From: Spirochaetales bacterium
Lineage (GTDB): Bacteria; Spirochaetota; Spirochaetia; Sphaerochaetales; Sphaerochaetaceae
DNA: 10,414 nucleotides
Direction of reading: 5' to 3'
Assembly: GCA_012519125.1 (NCBI GenBank)
Contig: JAAYQY010000407.1
Location: 1-10,414 of the forward strand
In this document: positions 1 to 7,385 of the stretch, in pieces
Numbering within the stretch: the stretch's first letter is position 1
Layout of the letters: every line of letters starts with the position of its first letter
Notes under the pieces: model-generated
The model's input: only the letters and a program-made list of their open reading frames with translations
What the model was told of the DNA's origin: nothing
The model's database searches: none
Translations under genes and position numbers: made by a program

Positions 1-1
1 A

Positions 2-805
2 ATTGACGCTGTTGCTGTCACCAACAGGCCGGGCCTGCTTGGGTCGCTGTTGGTCGGATTGAGTTTTGCCAAAGGGTTTGCAGCATCGCTTGAAGTTCCC
101 TTCATAACCATCGACCATATCCGTGCACACCTCTTTGCTTCCCAGATCGAACAGCAGCTGGAATACCCTTACCTTGGGGTACTGGTAAGCGGAGGCCATA
201 CGGTAATCTGTCGTGTAGATGACTATGATACGATCGAGGTCCTGGGAACGACCATCGATGATGCCATCGGGGAAGCTTTCGACAAGGTTGCCAAGCACTA
301 TGGCTTCGGGTATCCGGGAGGCGTTGCCATTGACCATCTGGCCAAGAAAGGCAATCCCCTTGCCTTCCTTTTCCCAGGCCCTACCTTGCATGCAAAGGAC
401 CATCCCTACGACATCTCCTATAGCGGGCTGAAAACCGCTGCCATCAACCAGCTGGACTCCTTCTGGGATGGGGTGAGCGAAAAGAGCCCGGAGAACATAG
501 CGGCATCCTTCCAGCGCAGTGCGGTGAACATGCTTACCAAGCGTGTTCGTCTTGCTTTGCAAGAGACCGGTCTCAGGCGACTGAGCGTCGGCGGTGGGGT
601 AGCTGCGAACAGCTATCTCAGAAGTGAGCTGCTCGGACTGCGGGAAGGCGGATATGAGGTAGCTTTTCCTTCGCTCAAACTCTGTACTGACAATGGTGCG
701 ATGATTGCAGCATTGGCTTACCACTATCTCCGTGACGGCATTACCAGTGATTTTACCGAGTCGGCGAGTGCTCGGGTAACAGCTTTCAAGAAACAATACC
801 CCTAA
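2..805 (+). CDS. tsaD: tRNA N6-adenosine threonylcarbamoyltransferase TsaD (5'-partial)
   Basis: TsaD transfers the threonylcarbamoyl group from threonylcarbamoyl-AMP to A37 of ANN-decoding tRNAs, acting in the cytoplasm with TsaB and TsaE (family knowledge). The reading frame is open from base 2, so the start lies outside the window; 267 residues are present against about 335-340 for the family, leaving roughly 70 N-terminal residues unseen. Visible landmarks are AVTNRPGLLGSL at the left edge, the metal-binding HxxxH in DHIRAH, LVSGGHT, IDDAIGEAFDK, YPGG, SYSGLKT, the nucleotide-site GGGVAANSYLR and the C-terminal CTDNGAMIA with its metal-ligand aspartate. The TTG at 50 is an internal Leu codon, not a start. 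The TAA stop at 803-805 is followed after 11 bases by the preferred apt start, so the two are probably co-transcribed. Confidence 0.95.
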   Translation: MDAVAVTNRPGLLGSLLVGLSFAKGFAASLEVPFITIDHIRAHLFASQIEQQLEYPYLGVLVSGGHTVICRVDDYDTIEVLGTTIDDAIGEAFDKVAKHYGFGYPGGVAIDHLAKKGNPLAFLFPGPTLHAKDHPYDISYSGLKTAAINQLDSFWDGVSEKSPENIAASFQRSAVNMLTKRVRLALQETGLRRLSVGGGVAANSYLRSELLGLREGGYEVAFPSLKLCTDNGAMIAALAYHYLRDGITSDFTESASARVTAFKKQYP

Positions 806-816
806 TGAGAGGCAGT

Positions 817-1350
817 ATGGACGCAAACTACGATTTGGACAGTGTAATCAGGAAGGTTCCCAATTTCCCCAAGCCGGGAGTTCTCTACTATGACATCACC
901 GGCATTCTTGCCAACCCCGAAGCTTTCCAGTACTGCATAGACCGGATGGTCGAGCTGTGCAAAGGCAAAACCATCGACAGTATTGCTGCAGTGGAGGCTC
1001 GTGGATTCGTTTTTGCAGCGCCACTTGCGCTGAGGCTCGGTGTACCTTTGATTTTGGTGCGTAAAATGGGCAAACTTCCCAACAAGACCTACACCAAGAG
1101 CTTCGAACTTGAGTATGGCTGCGATGTGGTCTGTGTGCAGGAAGTTGATGTAGTTCCCAATGCCAATGTGTTGCTCGTGGACGATCTGATCGCTACCGGT
1201 GGTACTCTGCAGGCCGCAGCTTCCATGTTCGAGGAACACGGTGCGAAGGTAGTGGGCTTTCTTGGCGTCATCGGCTTGCCCTTCCTTCCCTATGAGAAAG
1301 TGCTGGCAGGATATCCGGTCGAAGTATTGCAAGTGTATCACGGCGAGTAG
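817..1350 (+). CDS. apt: Adenine phosphoribosyltransferase
   Basis: The protein converts adenine and PRPP to AMP and pyrophosphate in purine salvage. It has 177 residues, normal for bacterial Apt, and shows FPKPGVLYYDIT near residue 17, EARGFVFAAPLA near 60, RKMGKLP at 82-88, and the PRPP-binding signature VLLVDDLIATGGT at 118-130 with its acidic pair and glycine loop. An in-frame ATG at 805 overlaps the tsaD stop as TAATG, but nothing resembling an RBS precedes it. The ATG at 817 has GAGAGG at 808-812 only four bases upstream of it and gives a normal-length N-terminus, so I chose 817. The gene very probably belongs to the tsaD transcript. The long minus-strand frame across it is an antisense shadow. 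Confidence 0.93.
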   Translation: MDANYDLDSVIRKVPNFPKPGVLYYDITGILANPEAFQYCIDRMVELCKGKTIDSIAAVEARGFVFAAPLALRLGVPLILVRKMGKLPNKTYTKSFELEYGCDVVCVQEVDVVPNANVLLVDDLIATGGTLQAAASMFEEHGAKVVGFLGVIGLPFLPYEKVLAGYPVEVLQVYHGE

Positions 1351-1559
1351 GCTGGATTTTTGCTCTCAAGAGCCGCATGGAAGCAACCCCATTCACCTGT
1401 CGCGAGACAGGTGAATGCTGTCTGGTTCGCACATCGCATGAAAAGGCTCTGGAATACAGCATGGGTGTTTTCTGCATGTACATGATCAGGGCATAGGAAC
1501 GATGCTGAGTTTTTCCAAAACAAAGGGTAGAATGAGAACGCTACGGGGAGGGATACACC
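1351..1559. other. Intergenic region between apt and the membrane-protein gene
   Basis: This 209-base gap holds the perfect hairpin at 1390-1417, a minor hairpin GCTCT-CA-AGAGC just before it, and a 10-base palindrome CATGTACATG at 1475-1484. TAGAAT at 1528-1533 could be a -10 for the following gene, but the matching -35 position (CTGAGT) is poor. GGGGAGGG, 7-8 bases before the ATG at 1560, is a convincing RBS. The short minus-strand open frames here show no recognisable protein features and no RBS that I can support. Confidence 0.4.
1390..1417 (+). terminator. 12-bp perfect hairpin with GCGA tetraloop downstream of apt
   Basis: An uninterrupted stem of 12 pairs (1390-1401 with 1406-1417, 5' arm CATTCACCTGTC) encloses a GCGA loop, which fits the very stable GNRA class closed by C-G. 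It starts 40 bases after the apt stop. No T-run follows (the next bases are CTGTCTGG), so it is not a canonical rho-independent terminator. It could be a transcript-stabilising 3' structure, a rho-assisted end, a protein-binding dyad or one copy of a dispersed repeat. The hairpin is directly visible; the role is inferred. Confidence 0.5.
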
Positions 1560-2006
1560 ATGAAACGTAGACGTGTTTCCTTGCTTGAGGTTTTCGCGGC
1601 TAAGGATGCAAGATTGCTGAAAGTACTCCTCATCGTGTACGTGGCATCATTTCTTGGTGCCACCTATAATCATGGGATGGACCTCATCCTCCATGGCCTT
1701 TTTCCCTACCAAAGGCTGAACAGTGCGGTCTCTCCGTTCCTGAATGCCTATTGGACGCTGCTCACCCTCCTTGATCCACTTGCCATCCTCTTGTTGTGGT
1801 TCTCCATCGACCTGGGGCTGGTTGCCTATGGGCTGGTAATCCTATCGGATGTGCTCATCAACTACTCGTTCATGATCTCCACGAAAGGCCTTTTCAGCGT
1901 GATCAATGCCGGGCAGGTCAGTAAGCTGCTTTTCCTGATTTTTTACCTCTGTACCGTACGCCACCTGCATGTGAAATCGCAAGCATTACAAGTAAGACGG
2001 CATTGA
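1560..2006 (+). CDS. Small integral membrane protein of unknown function
   Basis: I do not recognise a named family. The 148-residue product starts with a basic segment (MKRRR) and has about four hydrophobic stretches, near residues 19-35, 61-80, 83-103 and 116-133, consistent with a polytopic inner-membrane protein with positive charges at both ends (it ends VRRH). Potentially meaningful polar positions in or beside helices are YNHGMDL near 36-42, FPYQ near 48-51, LLDPLAI near 70-76 and LSDVLINY near 95-102; His38, Asp41, Asp72 and Asp97 could be functional. The start is supported by GGGGAGGG just upstream. It lies alone between apt and the tRNA pair, with its own long leader, so context says little about its job. 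It could be monocistronic. Confidence 0.75.
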   Translation: MKRRRVSLLEVFAAKDARLLKVLLIVYVASFLGATYNHGMDLILHGLFPYQRLNSAVSPFLNAYWTLLTLLDPLAILLLWFSIDLGLVAYGLVILSDVLINYSFMISTKGLFSVINAGQVSKLLFLIFYLCTVRHLHVKSQALQVRRH

Positions 2007-2081
2007 TTGCCCTAGTTCCATACTATTCATACAGATGCCTTTTGGTATATGATGCGAACAGGAAGAAAATCGCAGGAATAC

Positions 2082-2110
2082 TTGACAAAGCATCCACATT
2101 TCCGTATCCT
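2082..2110 (+). promoter_or_regulatory. Sigma70-type promoter of the tRNA-Gln/tRNA-Glu unit
   Basis: A perfect -35 hexamer TTGACA (2082-2087) is followed by a 17-base spacer and TATCCT (2105-2110). The expected transcription start near 2117 lies about a dozen bases before the tRNA-Gln gene, giving a very short leader as is common for stable RNA operons. This is the best promoter in the window. Confidence 0.8.
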
Positions 2111-2128
2111 ACCACAGGATTTTGAAAT

Positions 2129-2199
2129 TGGGATGTAGTGTAATGGTAACACTGCAGATTCTGGTTCTGCCTTTGGGGGTTCGAATCCCTCCATCCCAG
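2129..2199 (+). tRNA. tRNA-Gln (anticodon CTG)
   Basis: A full cloverleaf folds by eye. The acceptor TGGGATG (2129-2135) pairs with CATCCCA (2192-2198), with discriminator G2199. The D stem is GTGT/ACAC. The anticodon stem GCAGA/TCTGC encloses loop TTCTGGT with CTG at 2161-2163, reading CAG. The T arm is GGGGG-TTCGAAT-CCCTC with one G-T pair. CCA is not encoded (GCA follows the discriminator) and must be added after transcription. The weak U1-A72 pair and G73 are known glutaminyl identity features. Confidence 0.95.
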
Positions 2200-2204
2200 G
2201 CATC

Positions 2205-2276
2205 GGTTCCTTCGTCTAATGGTTAGGACAGGAGATTCTCAGTCTCTAAATAGGGGTTCGATTCCCCTAGGAACTA
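2205..2276 (+). tRNA. tRNA-Glu (anticodon CTC)
   Basis: The acceptor GGTTCCT (2205-2211) pairs with AGGAACT (2269-2275), the terminal pair being a G-T wobble, with discriminator A2276. The anticodon stem GGAGA (2231-2235) pairs with TCTCT (2243-2247) around loop TTCTCAG, placing CTC at 2238-2240, which reads GAG. The T arm is AGGGG-TTCGATT-CCCCT. It begins only five bases after tRNA-Gln, so both are cut from one precursor. CCA is not encoded; A-rich sequence follows. Confidence 0.95.
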
Positions 2277-2289
2277 AAAAACGTGAGAA

Positions 2290-2317
2290 GGGGCAGCCTT
2301 GAGGGTTGCCCTTTTTT
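2290..2317 (+). terminator. Rho-independent terminator of the tRNA unit
   Basis: The stem GGGCAGCC (2291-2298) pairs with GGTTGCCC (2304-2311), with one G-T pair and the five-base loop TTGAG, followed directly by six T (2312-2317). It lies 14 bases beyond tRNA-Glu and ends the stable-RNA transcript. A GTG at 2283 is in frame with the following ABC-F gene but falls before this hairpin, which argues against it being the start. Confidence 0.88.
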
Positions 2318-2328
2318 ATCGGTATACT
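2299..2328 (+). promoter_or_regulatory. Possible promoter of the ABC-F/coaX unit, overlapping the terminator
   Basis: TATACT at 2323-2328 is a near-consensus -10. The best -35 candidate, TTGAGG (2299-2304), sits in the loop and 3' arm of the preceding terminator with an 18-base spacer. The predicted start near 2335 would leave a leader of only about 15 bases and nearly clip the RBS, which weakens the call. Terminator read-through is the alternative. Confidence 0.4.
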
Positions 2329-2348
2329 GGAAGAAAGGACACCACATC

Positions 2349-3986
<1,638 letters not shown>

Positions 3987-3995
3987 GAGGAACAC

Positions 3996-4757
3996 ATGCT
4001 GCTTGCTGTGGATATTGGAAACTCCAACATAGTCATCGCCGTGCACGATGGACAGAAGTGGGTGCAGTCTTTCAGGATCTACAGCGATCAGAAGAAGACA
4101 AGTGACGAGTATTTTGTCGTACTGGACAGTTTGCTCAGTCACGCCCAGCTCTTCAAGCATGATATCAATCGTGCTGTCATCAGCAGCGTTGTGCCGAATC
4201 TCACCCGTTCCATCCAAAAAAACATCATCCGTCTTTTTGATGTGCAACCCCTGATGGTCGATCATGCGGTGGAGTCGGGCTTGAAAAAAGAGACCATCCC
4301 CCAGGAGCTAGGCAGTGACCTGCTTGCCAACGCGGCTCAGGCACACTACATGCATCCCAATGGAGCGGTGGCTGTCGTGGATTTCGGCACTGCTTTGACT
4401 GTTACGACCGTCGACTCAGACGGGACGGTTCTCGGAGCCGCGATTGCCCCCGGCTTGGTCACGGCGGTGAATGCACTCTTTGGCAATACCGCCCAACTTC
4501 CGCAGGTAGAGCTTAAGGTTCCCCCTTCTGCCATCGGGCGCAACAGCCAGGACTCCATCCGAAGCGGCATCATGTTCGGGTACGCTGGGATGGTGAAGGC
4601 GATTATCGAACGGACTGAGCTTGAGCTGGGAAAGGAAGTGTTCGTCATTGCTACAGGAGGGCTTTCCCGTACCATTGCCCCCCTCATCGATCGGATCAAT
4701 CAGATCTCGGTCATGCACACCCTTGACGGACTCAAGCTCATCAGCGACCTCAACTAG
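3996..4757 (+). CDS. coaX: Type III pantothenate kinase
   Basis: CoaX phosphorylates pantothenate with ATP, the first step of coenzyme A synthesis; it belongs to the ASKHA fold and usually needs a monovalent cation. The 253 residues are of normal length. Visible motifs are DIGNSN (6-11, phosphate loop 1), SSVVP (63-67), GSDL (106-109) at the family's GxDR site with catalytic Asp108 kept but Arg replaced by Leu, DFGTALT (129-135), the IAPG turn (150-153) and ATGG (219-222). The strong RBS AGGAGG (3985-3990) overlaps the ABC-F stop codon five bases before the ATG, indicating co-transcription and probable coupling. The TAG stop overlaps the stop of the convergent peptidase gene. The Arg-to-Leu change could be lineage-typical; the kinase call rests on the other motifs. 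Confidence 0.92.
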   Translation: MLLAVDIGNSNIVIAVHDGQKWVQSFRIYSDQKKTSDEYFVVLDSLLSHAQLFKHDINRAVISSVVPNLTRSIQKNIIRLFDVQPLMVDHAVESGLKKETIPQELGSDLLANAAQAHYMHPNGAVAVVDFGTALTVTTVDSDGTVLGAAIAPGLVTAVNALFGNTAQLPQVELKVPPSAIGRNSQDSIRSGIMFGYAGMVKAIIERTELELGKEVFVIATGGLSRTIAPLIDRINQISVMHTLDGLKLISDLN

Positions 4758-5977
4758 AAAGCAAAGAGTCCTTCTCTCATGATCTGAATTTCAATTCCGT
4801 CTCGGGTTTTGACGAAGATGTCCATGTCATCCGATCCGATCATGAAATCTATATGCATCAGGCTGGTATTGCAACCGGCTTGGTGCATTGCCTCTGTGGA
4901 GGTAAGGCTGACACCGTTGGTGAGGGCAGTGGGGTAGCCTTCTCCCAGCGCAAGGTGACAAGAGGCATTCTCATCAAATAGGATGGAGTTGAAGACAAGA
5001 TTGCTTGCTGCGATGGGGCTGCTCTGGTCTACCAAGGCAACTTCCCCAAGTCTTTTGGTCCCCTCATCGATGGAGAAGAAAGCATCCATCGCTTCTTTGC
5101 CCACACGTGCCGTATAGTCGACCACTTTTCCGTCTTTGAAGATGAGTCTCACCTCCTCGGTAGTGTTGTCGAGCACAGAAACGGGTTTGGTGGTGGTGAC
5201 ATATCCTTCTGCACGCAGTCTGTCGGGAGTGGTGAATATCTCCTCAGTCGGCAGATTTGGGAAGAACGGCCTGCCGTCGGGAAGTGTTTCTCCTCCTCCG
5301 ATGAACCGTGCTTCACTTCTCAGTCCAAGTACCAGATCGGTCTTGCTGCTCTTGAAATGGATGCTGTCGATGCCCAGGTTGTTCAGGTATGCCTGACGCG
5401 TGAGCAGCATCTGCTTTTTCTCTTCCCATGCAGCAAATGGATCTTCCTGGTCAAGCAGAAGGATAGGCTTGAGTACTTCCATGAGATCATCCTCGGAGGC
5501 ATCTTCACCAAGCACCTGTTTCGCCCAGCGGGGGCCCGGGGCACAGCAGACACACCAGGCAAGCTCATGGCGCATGAGCTTCTTGGTTCGTGTCTCGCTG
5601 AATCTGCGTTTTGCCGTTCCCAGTATCTGGTACTTTGCATTATCGAGCGTCCTGTGGTCGAGCCTGTCCTCAGTGCTGTCTATACGGATGTAGGACCAGC
5701 CTTCGCTGCACATCTCATAGTCGAGTGCTTTGAGGAACGCAGGATTGAAGGAGAGTTCATCCTTCTCTTGGTTTTGGAGACGTTCGGCCAACACATCCAG
5801 GTCATCGAGCATAATCTGTACATAGCTTGCGCCATGACGGTAGGCTGACTTTGCCAGTGCCCTGGCGAAGGAGTAGGTTCCCGGCCCGGTGAGGATCAAT
5901 ACCCCTTTTCCTTTCTGCAGGTTGATCCCCTTTCTGATCACCAGATCCGCATAGCGATTCACCAAAAGCTCTTCCAT
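4754..5977 (-). CDS. M29 family metallo-aminopeptidase (AmpS-type), apparently active
   Basis: M29 (thermophilic aminopeptidase) enzymes are cytoplasmic, dimeric, metal-dependent exopeptidases that remove N-terminal residues from peptides. The 407-residue protein, counted from the ATG at 5977, keeps the expected metal-site motifs: TEE in NLPTEEIFTTPD (244-246), Glu312 in LGEVALVD, His341 in CHLALGEGYP with the family Tyr348, and His375 and Asp377 in MHIDFMIGS. AGGAGG (5984-5989) lies six bases before this ATG. A second ATG at 5980 overlaps the upstream stop as ATGA but is only three bases from the RBS; either start couples translation to the upstream paralogue. The RBS lies inside the last codons of that gene. 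The stop shares CTAG with coaX, so no terminator separates the convergent genes. Exact substrate preference cannot be read from sequence. Confidence 0.92.
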   Translation of the reverse strand: MEELLVNRYADLVIRKGINLQKGKGVLILTGPGTYSFARALAKSAYRHGASYVQIMLDDLDVLAERLQNQEKDELSFNPAFLKALDYEMCSEGWSYIRIDSTEDRLDHRTLDNAKYQILGTAKRRFSETRTKKLMRHELAWCVCCAPGPRWAKQVLGEDASEDDLMEVLKPILLLDQEDPFAAWEEKKQMLLTRQAYLNNLGIDSIHFKSSKTDLVLGLRSEARFIGGGETLPDGRPFFPNLPTEEIFTTPDRLRAEGYVTTTKPVSVLDNTTEEVRLIFKDGKVVDYTARVGKEAMDAFFSIDEGTKRLGEVALVDQSSPIAASNLVFNSILFDENASCHLALGEGYPTALTNGVSLTSTEAMHQAGCNTSLMHIDFMIGSDDMDIFVKTRDGIEIQIMREGLFAF

Positions 5978-7176
5978 CATACGCCTCCTGTTTCTGTGTA
6001 GATCCCTTCATACATGACAATCTGCTCATCACCGCCTGAGGTTTTTGCCTTCAGGGAAAGATGGCTGTCTCCCACCGGGATCTCCAGTCGCACCAAGGAG
6101 CGGCACAGGTTGCTTGCATCCACATCCTCATCGGTTTGCTGGGTGGCCAGCACATCAATGGAGAAGCCGCCGAACACAACCGAGGTGGTCAACTCCTTGC
6201 CGAAGTGGGGATGTATGGATTTTGTCAGGTATCTGCTCTCCATTGTATCATTGTCTGCCAAGGAGAGTTCAGAAACCGTTCTTGCCCCTTCATCCACGGC
6301 AAAGAAGGCCGCAAGGGCTTCCTGGCCTTGTTCTGCCTGATAGGCGACGACTTTGCCATCCTTGATGGTGAACTGTGCGCCCACAACCTCTCGTCCCAAT
6401 ACTTGGAAGGTTCTTGATGCGTTGAAGCTGCCCTCTGCTGAGGTACAATCCAAACTGGTATGGATGCTCTGCATGGGGAGGATGGGAACAAAACTGCGGT
6501 TGTTGCTCAGCTTGCTTCTTCCTCCTGCCCAGAGGGTCTGCTTCGCTTGCTTCGCTTTCAATGACCATCCGTCCCCCTCAAGGATGAACCGGCTCTCACC
6601 AAGAGCATTGAGGCGCTGCTTGCGATACTCCAGCAATACTCCCTGCTCTTCCCAGAACGAGGAAGCCCAATCATTTTCCAAGCGGTACAGTGCACTGAAC
6701 AGCTGCCACATTGCTTCGTCACTTGCATGCTTACCCAAAAGCTGTGCTGCCCAATGGTAGCCTGGGCAGGGGATGTTGGCCCAAGGCACTGCGATGCGGC
6801 GATCGAGGAAGACAGGCTCACTGAGCAGGCCGAACTGAGAGAGCGTGGAAACCTCATCCTTCGCTTGGTTGAGATCGATGTCACTCAGATAAGGCCTGCT
6901 GTCCAGATCAATCAGATGGCACATGACCACCATGCGTACCGGTGGGCGAAAGATCTCCTTCTCTGCCGGATCGATGGGATAGGCCTGTACAACCTTGCCA
7001 TGGTTGATCTCTACGATCATGACGGTCTGCCGAGTGGAAAGCGTTGCTTCCTTGGCAAGAAGACGTGCGAACTGTATGGTGCTCGAATCGGTGTTGATGG
7101 AGAGGCTGTCCCCCTCCACCAGCTTGAGCTGCGCAGCAATGACAAGACGTGCATACCGTCTCAGTAGGTTTTCCAT
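5977..7176 (-). CDS. M29 peptidase paralogue with lost metal ligands (probable pseudoenzyme)
   Basis: This 399-residue protein is clearly related to its downstream neighbour: MENLLRRYARLV matches MEELLVNRYADLV, and KDGKVV, EALAAFFAVDEGAR and the WAAQLLG region align throughout. The metal site is not kept. TEE becomes MQS (235-237), the His of CHLALGEGY becomes Thr in TTSVVFGGF, and the HID pair becomes RLE (363-365); only Glu303 (VSEL) is retained. The frame is full length with the fold motifs intact, so it is not simply a decayed gene. I infer a non-catalytic subunit, perhaps a heterodimer partner or regulator of the active paralogue with which it is translationally coupled. The start at 7176 is chosen because GGAGG lies four bases upstream and it matches the paralogue; an ATG 13 codons earlier would add a non-homologous leader. 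Confidence 0.85.
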   Translation of the reverse strand: MENLLRRYARLVIAAQLKLVEGDSLSINTDSSTIQFARLLAKEATLSTRQTVMIVEINHGKVVQAYPIDPAEKEIFRPPVRMVVMCHLIDLDSRPYLSDIDLNQAKDEVSTLSQFGLLSEPVFLDRRIAVPWANIPCPGYHWAAQLLGKHASDEAMWQLFSALYRLENDWASSFWEEQGVLLEYRKQRLNALGESRFILEGDGWSLKAKQAKQTLWAGGRSKLSNNRSFVPILPMQSIHTSLDCTSAEGSFNASRTFQVLGREVVGAQFTIKDGKVVAYQAEQGQEALAAFFAVDEGARTVSELSLADNDTMESRYLTKSIHPHFGKELTTSVVFGGFSIDVLATQQTDEDVDASNLCRSLVRLEIPVGDSHLSLKAKTSGGDEQIVMYEGIYTETGGV

Positions 7177-7198
7177 GAGGCCTCCGTTGAACGAACAT

Positions 7199-7228
7199 AC
7201 TATAGCAGATAACAAGGCAAAGAGTCAC
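7199..7228 (-). promoter_or_regulatory. Candidate promoter of the M29 operon
   Basis: On the minus strand, TATAGT (7204-7199) forms a good -10, with GTGACT (7228-7223), four of six matches to the -35 consensus, 18 bases upstream. It lies just before the GGAGG that precedes the start at 7176, giving a leader of roughly 15 bases. Plausible but unproven. Confidence 0.4.
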
Positions 7229-7319
7229 CCTAGGCAAGGGAAACGCCATGTTCCGTATGCATTAAAAAGACAAACAAAATTGATATCCTGATAAGATATT
7301 TCACACATTTTTCATAAAG

Positions 7320-7335
7320 GACAATGGACATTGTC
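7320..7335. promoter_or_regulatory. Perfect dyad upstream of ppk (candidate operator)
   Basis: GACAATG and CATTGTC form a perfect 7-bp inverted repeat with a two-base centre. The arms are DNA-operator-like rather than a good RNA hairpin, since a two-base loop cannot close. The dyad overlaps the proposed -35 of ppk, as expected for a repressor site. The regulator is not identifiable; the dyad does not match a Fur, PerR or Pho box closely enough to name. Confidence 0.45.
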
Positions 7336-7354
7336 AGAAATGGCCTCCTATATT
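7325..7354 (+). promoter_or_regulatory. Candidate ppk promoter
   Basis: TGGACA (7325-7330, five of six -35 matches) is followed by an 18-base spacer and TATATT (7349-7354, five of six -10 matches). Transcription would start about 25 bases before the ATG at 7386, leaving room for the RBS. The dyad at 7320-7335 covers the -35. This is an inference from consensus matching. Confidence 0.5.
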
Positions 7355-7385
7355 GTATGAACTACTCAAAGTAATTCGAGGTGGT

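Larger units (their letters stand above)
7177..7385. other. Divergent control region between the M29 operon and ppk
   Basis: This 209-base gap holds, left to right, the M29 operon RBS and candidate promoter, an A/T-rich stretch (about 7260-7320) with the imperfect dyad ATATC-N7-GATAT, the perfect dyad at 7320-7335, the ppk promoter, and the GAGG RBS at 7378-7381. I see no small coding gene or RNA gene in it. Confidence 0.5.

Noticed and set aside
802..1341. 179-codon minus-strand frame opposite apt
   Set aside because: Antisense to a full-length Apt with an intact PRPP motif; no RBS or protein features.
1475..1484. 10-base palindrome CATGTACATG
   Set aside because: Short, without promoter context or a second copy in the window; expected by chance at this length.
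2283..2348. GTG at 2283 as the start of the ABC-F gene
   Set aside because: The added 22 codons run through the tRNA terminator and are not family-like; ATG 2349 has an RBS.
5357..5848. 163-codon plus-strand frame inside the active M29 gene
   Set aside because: Antisense to an M29 protein with all metal motifs; no RBS, so a shadow.
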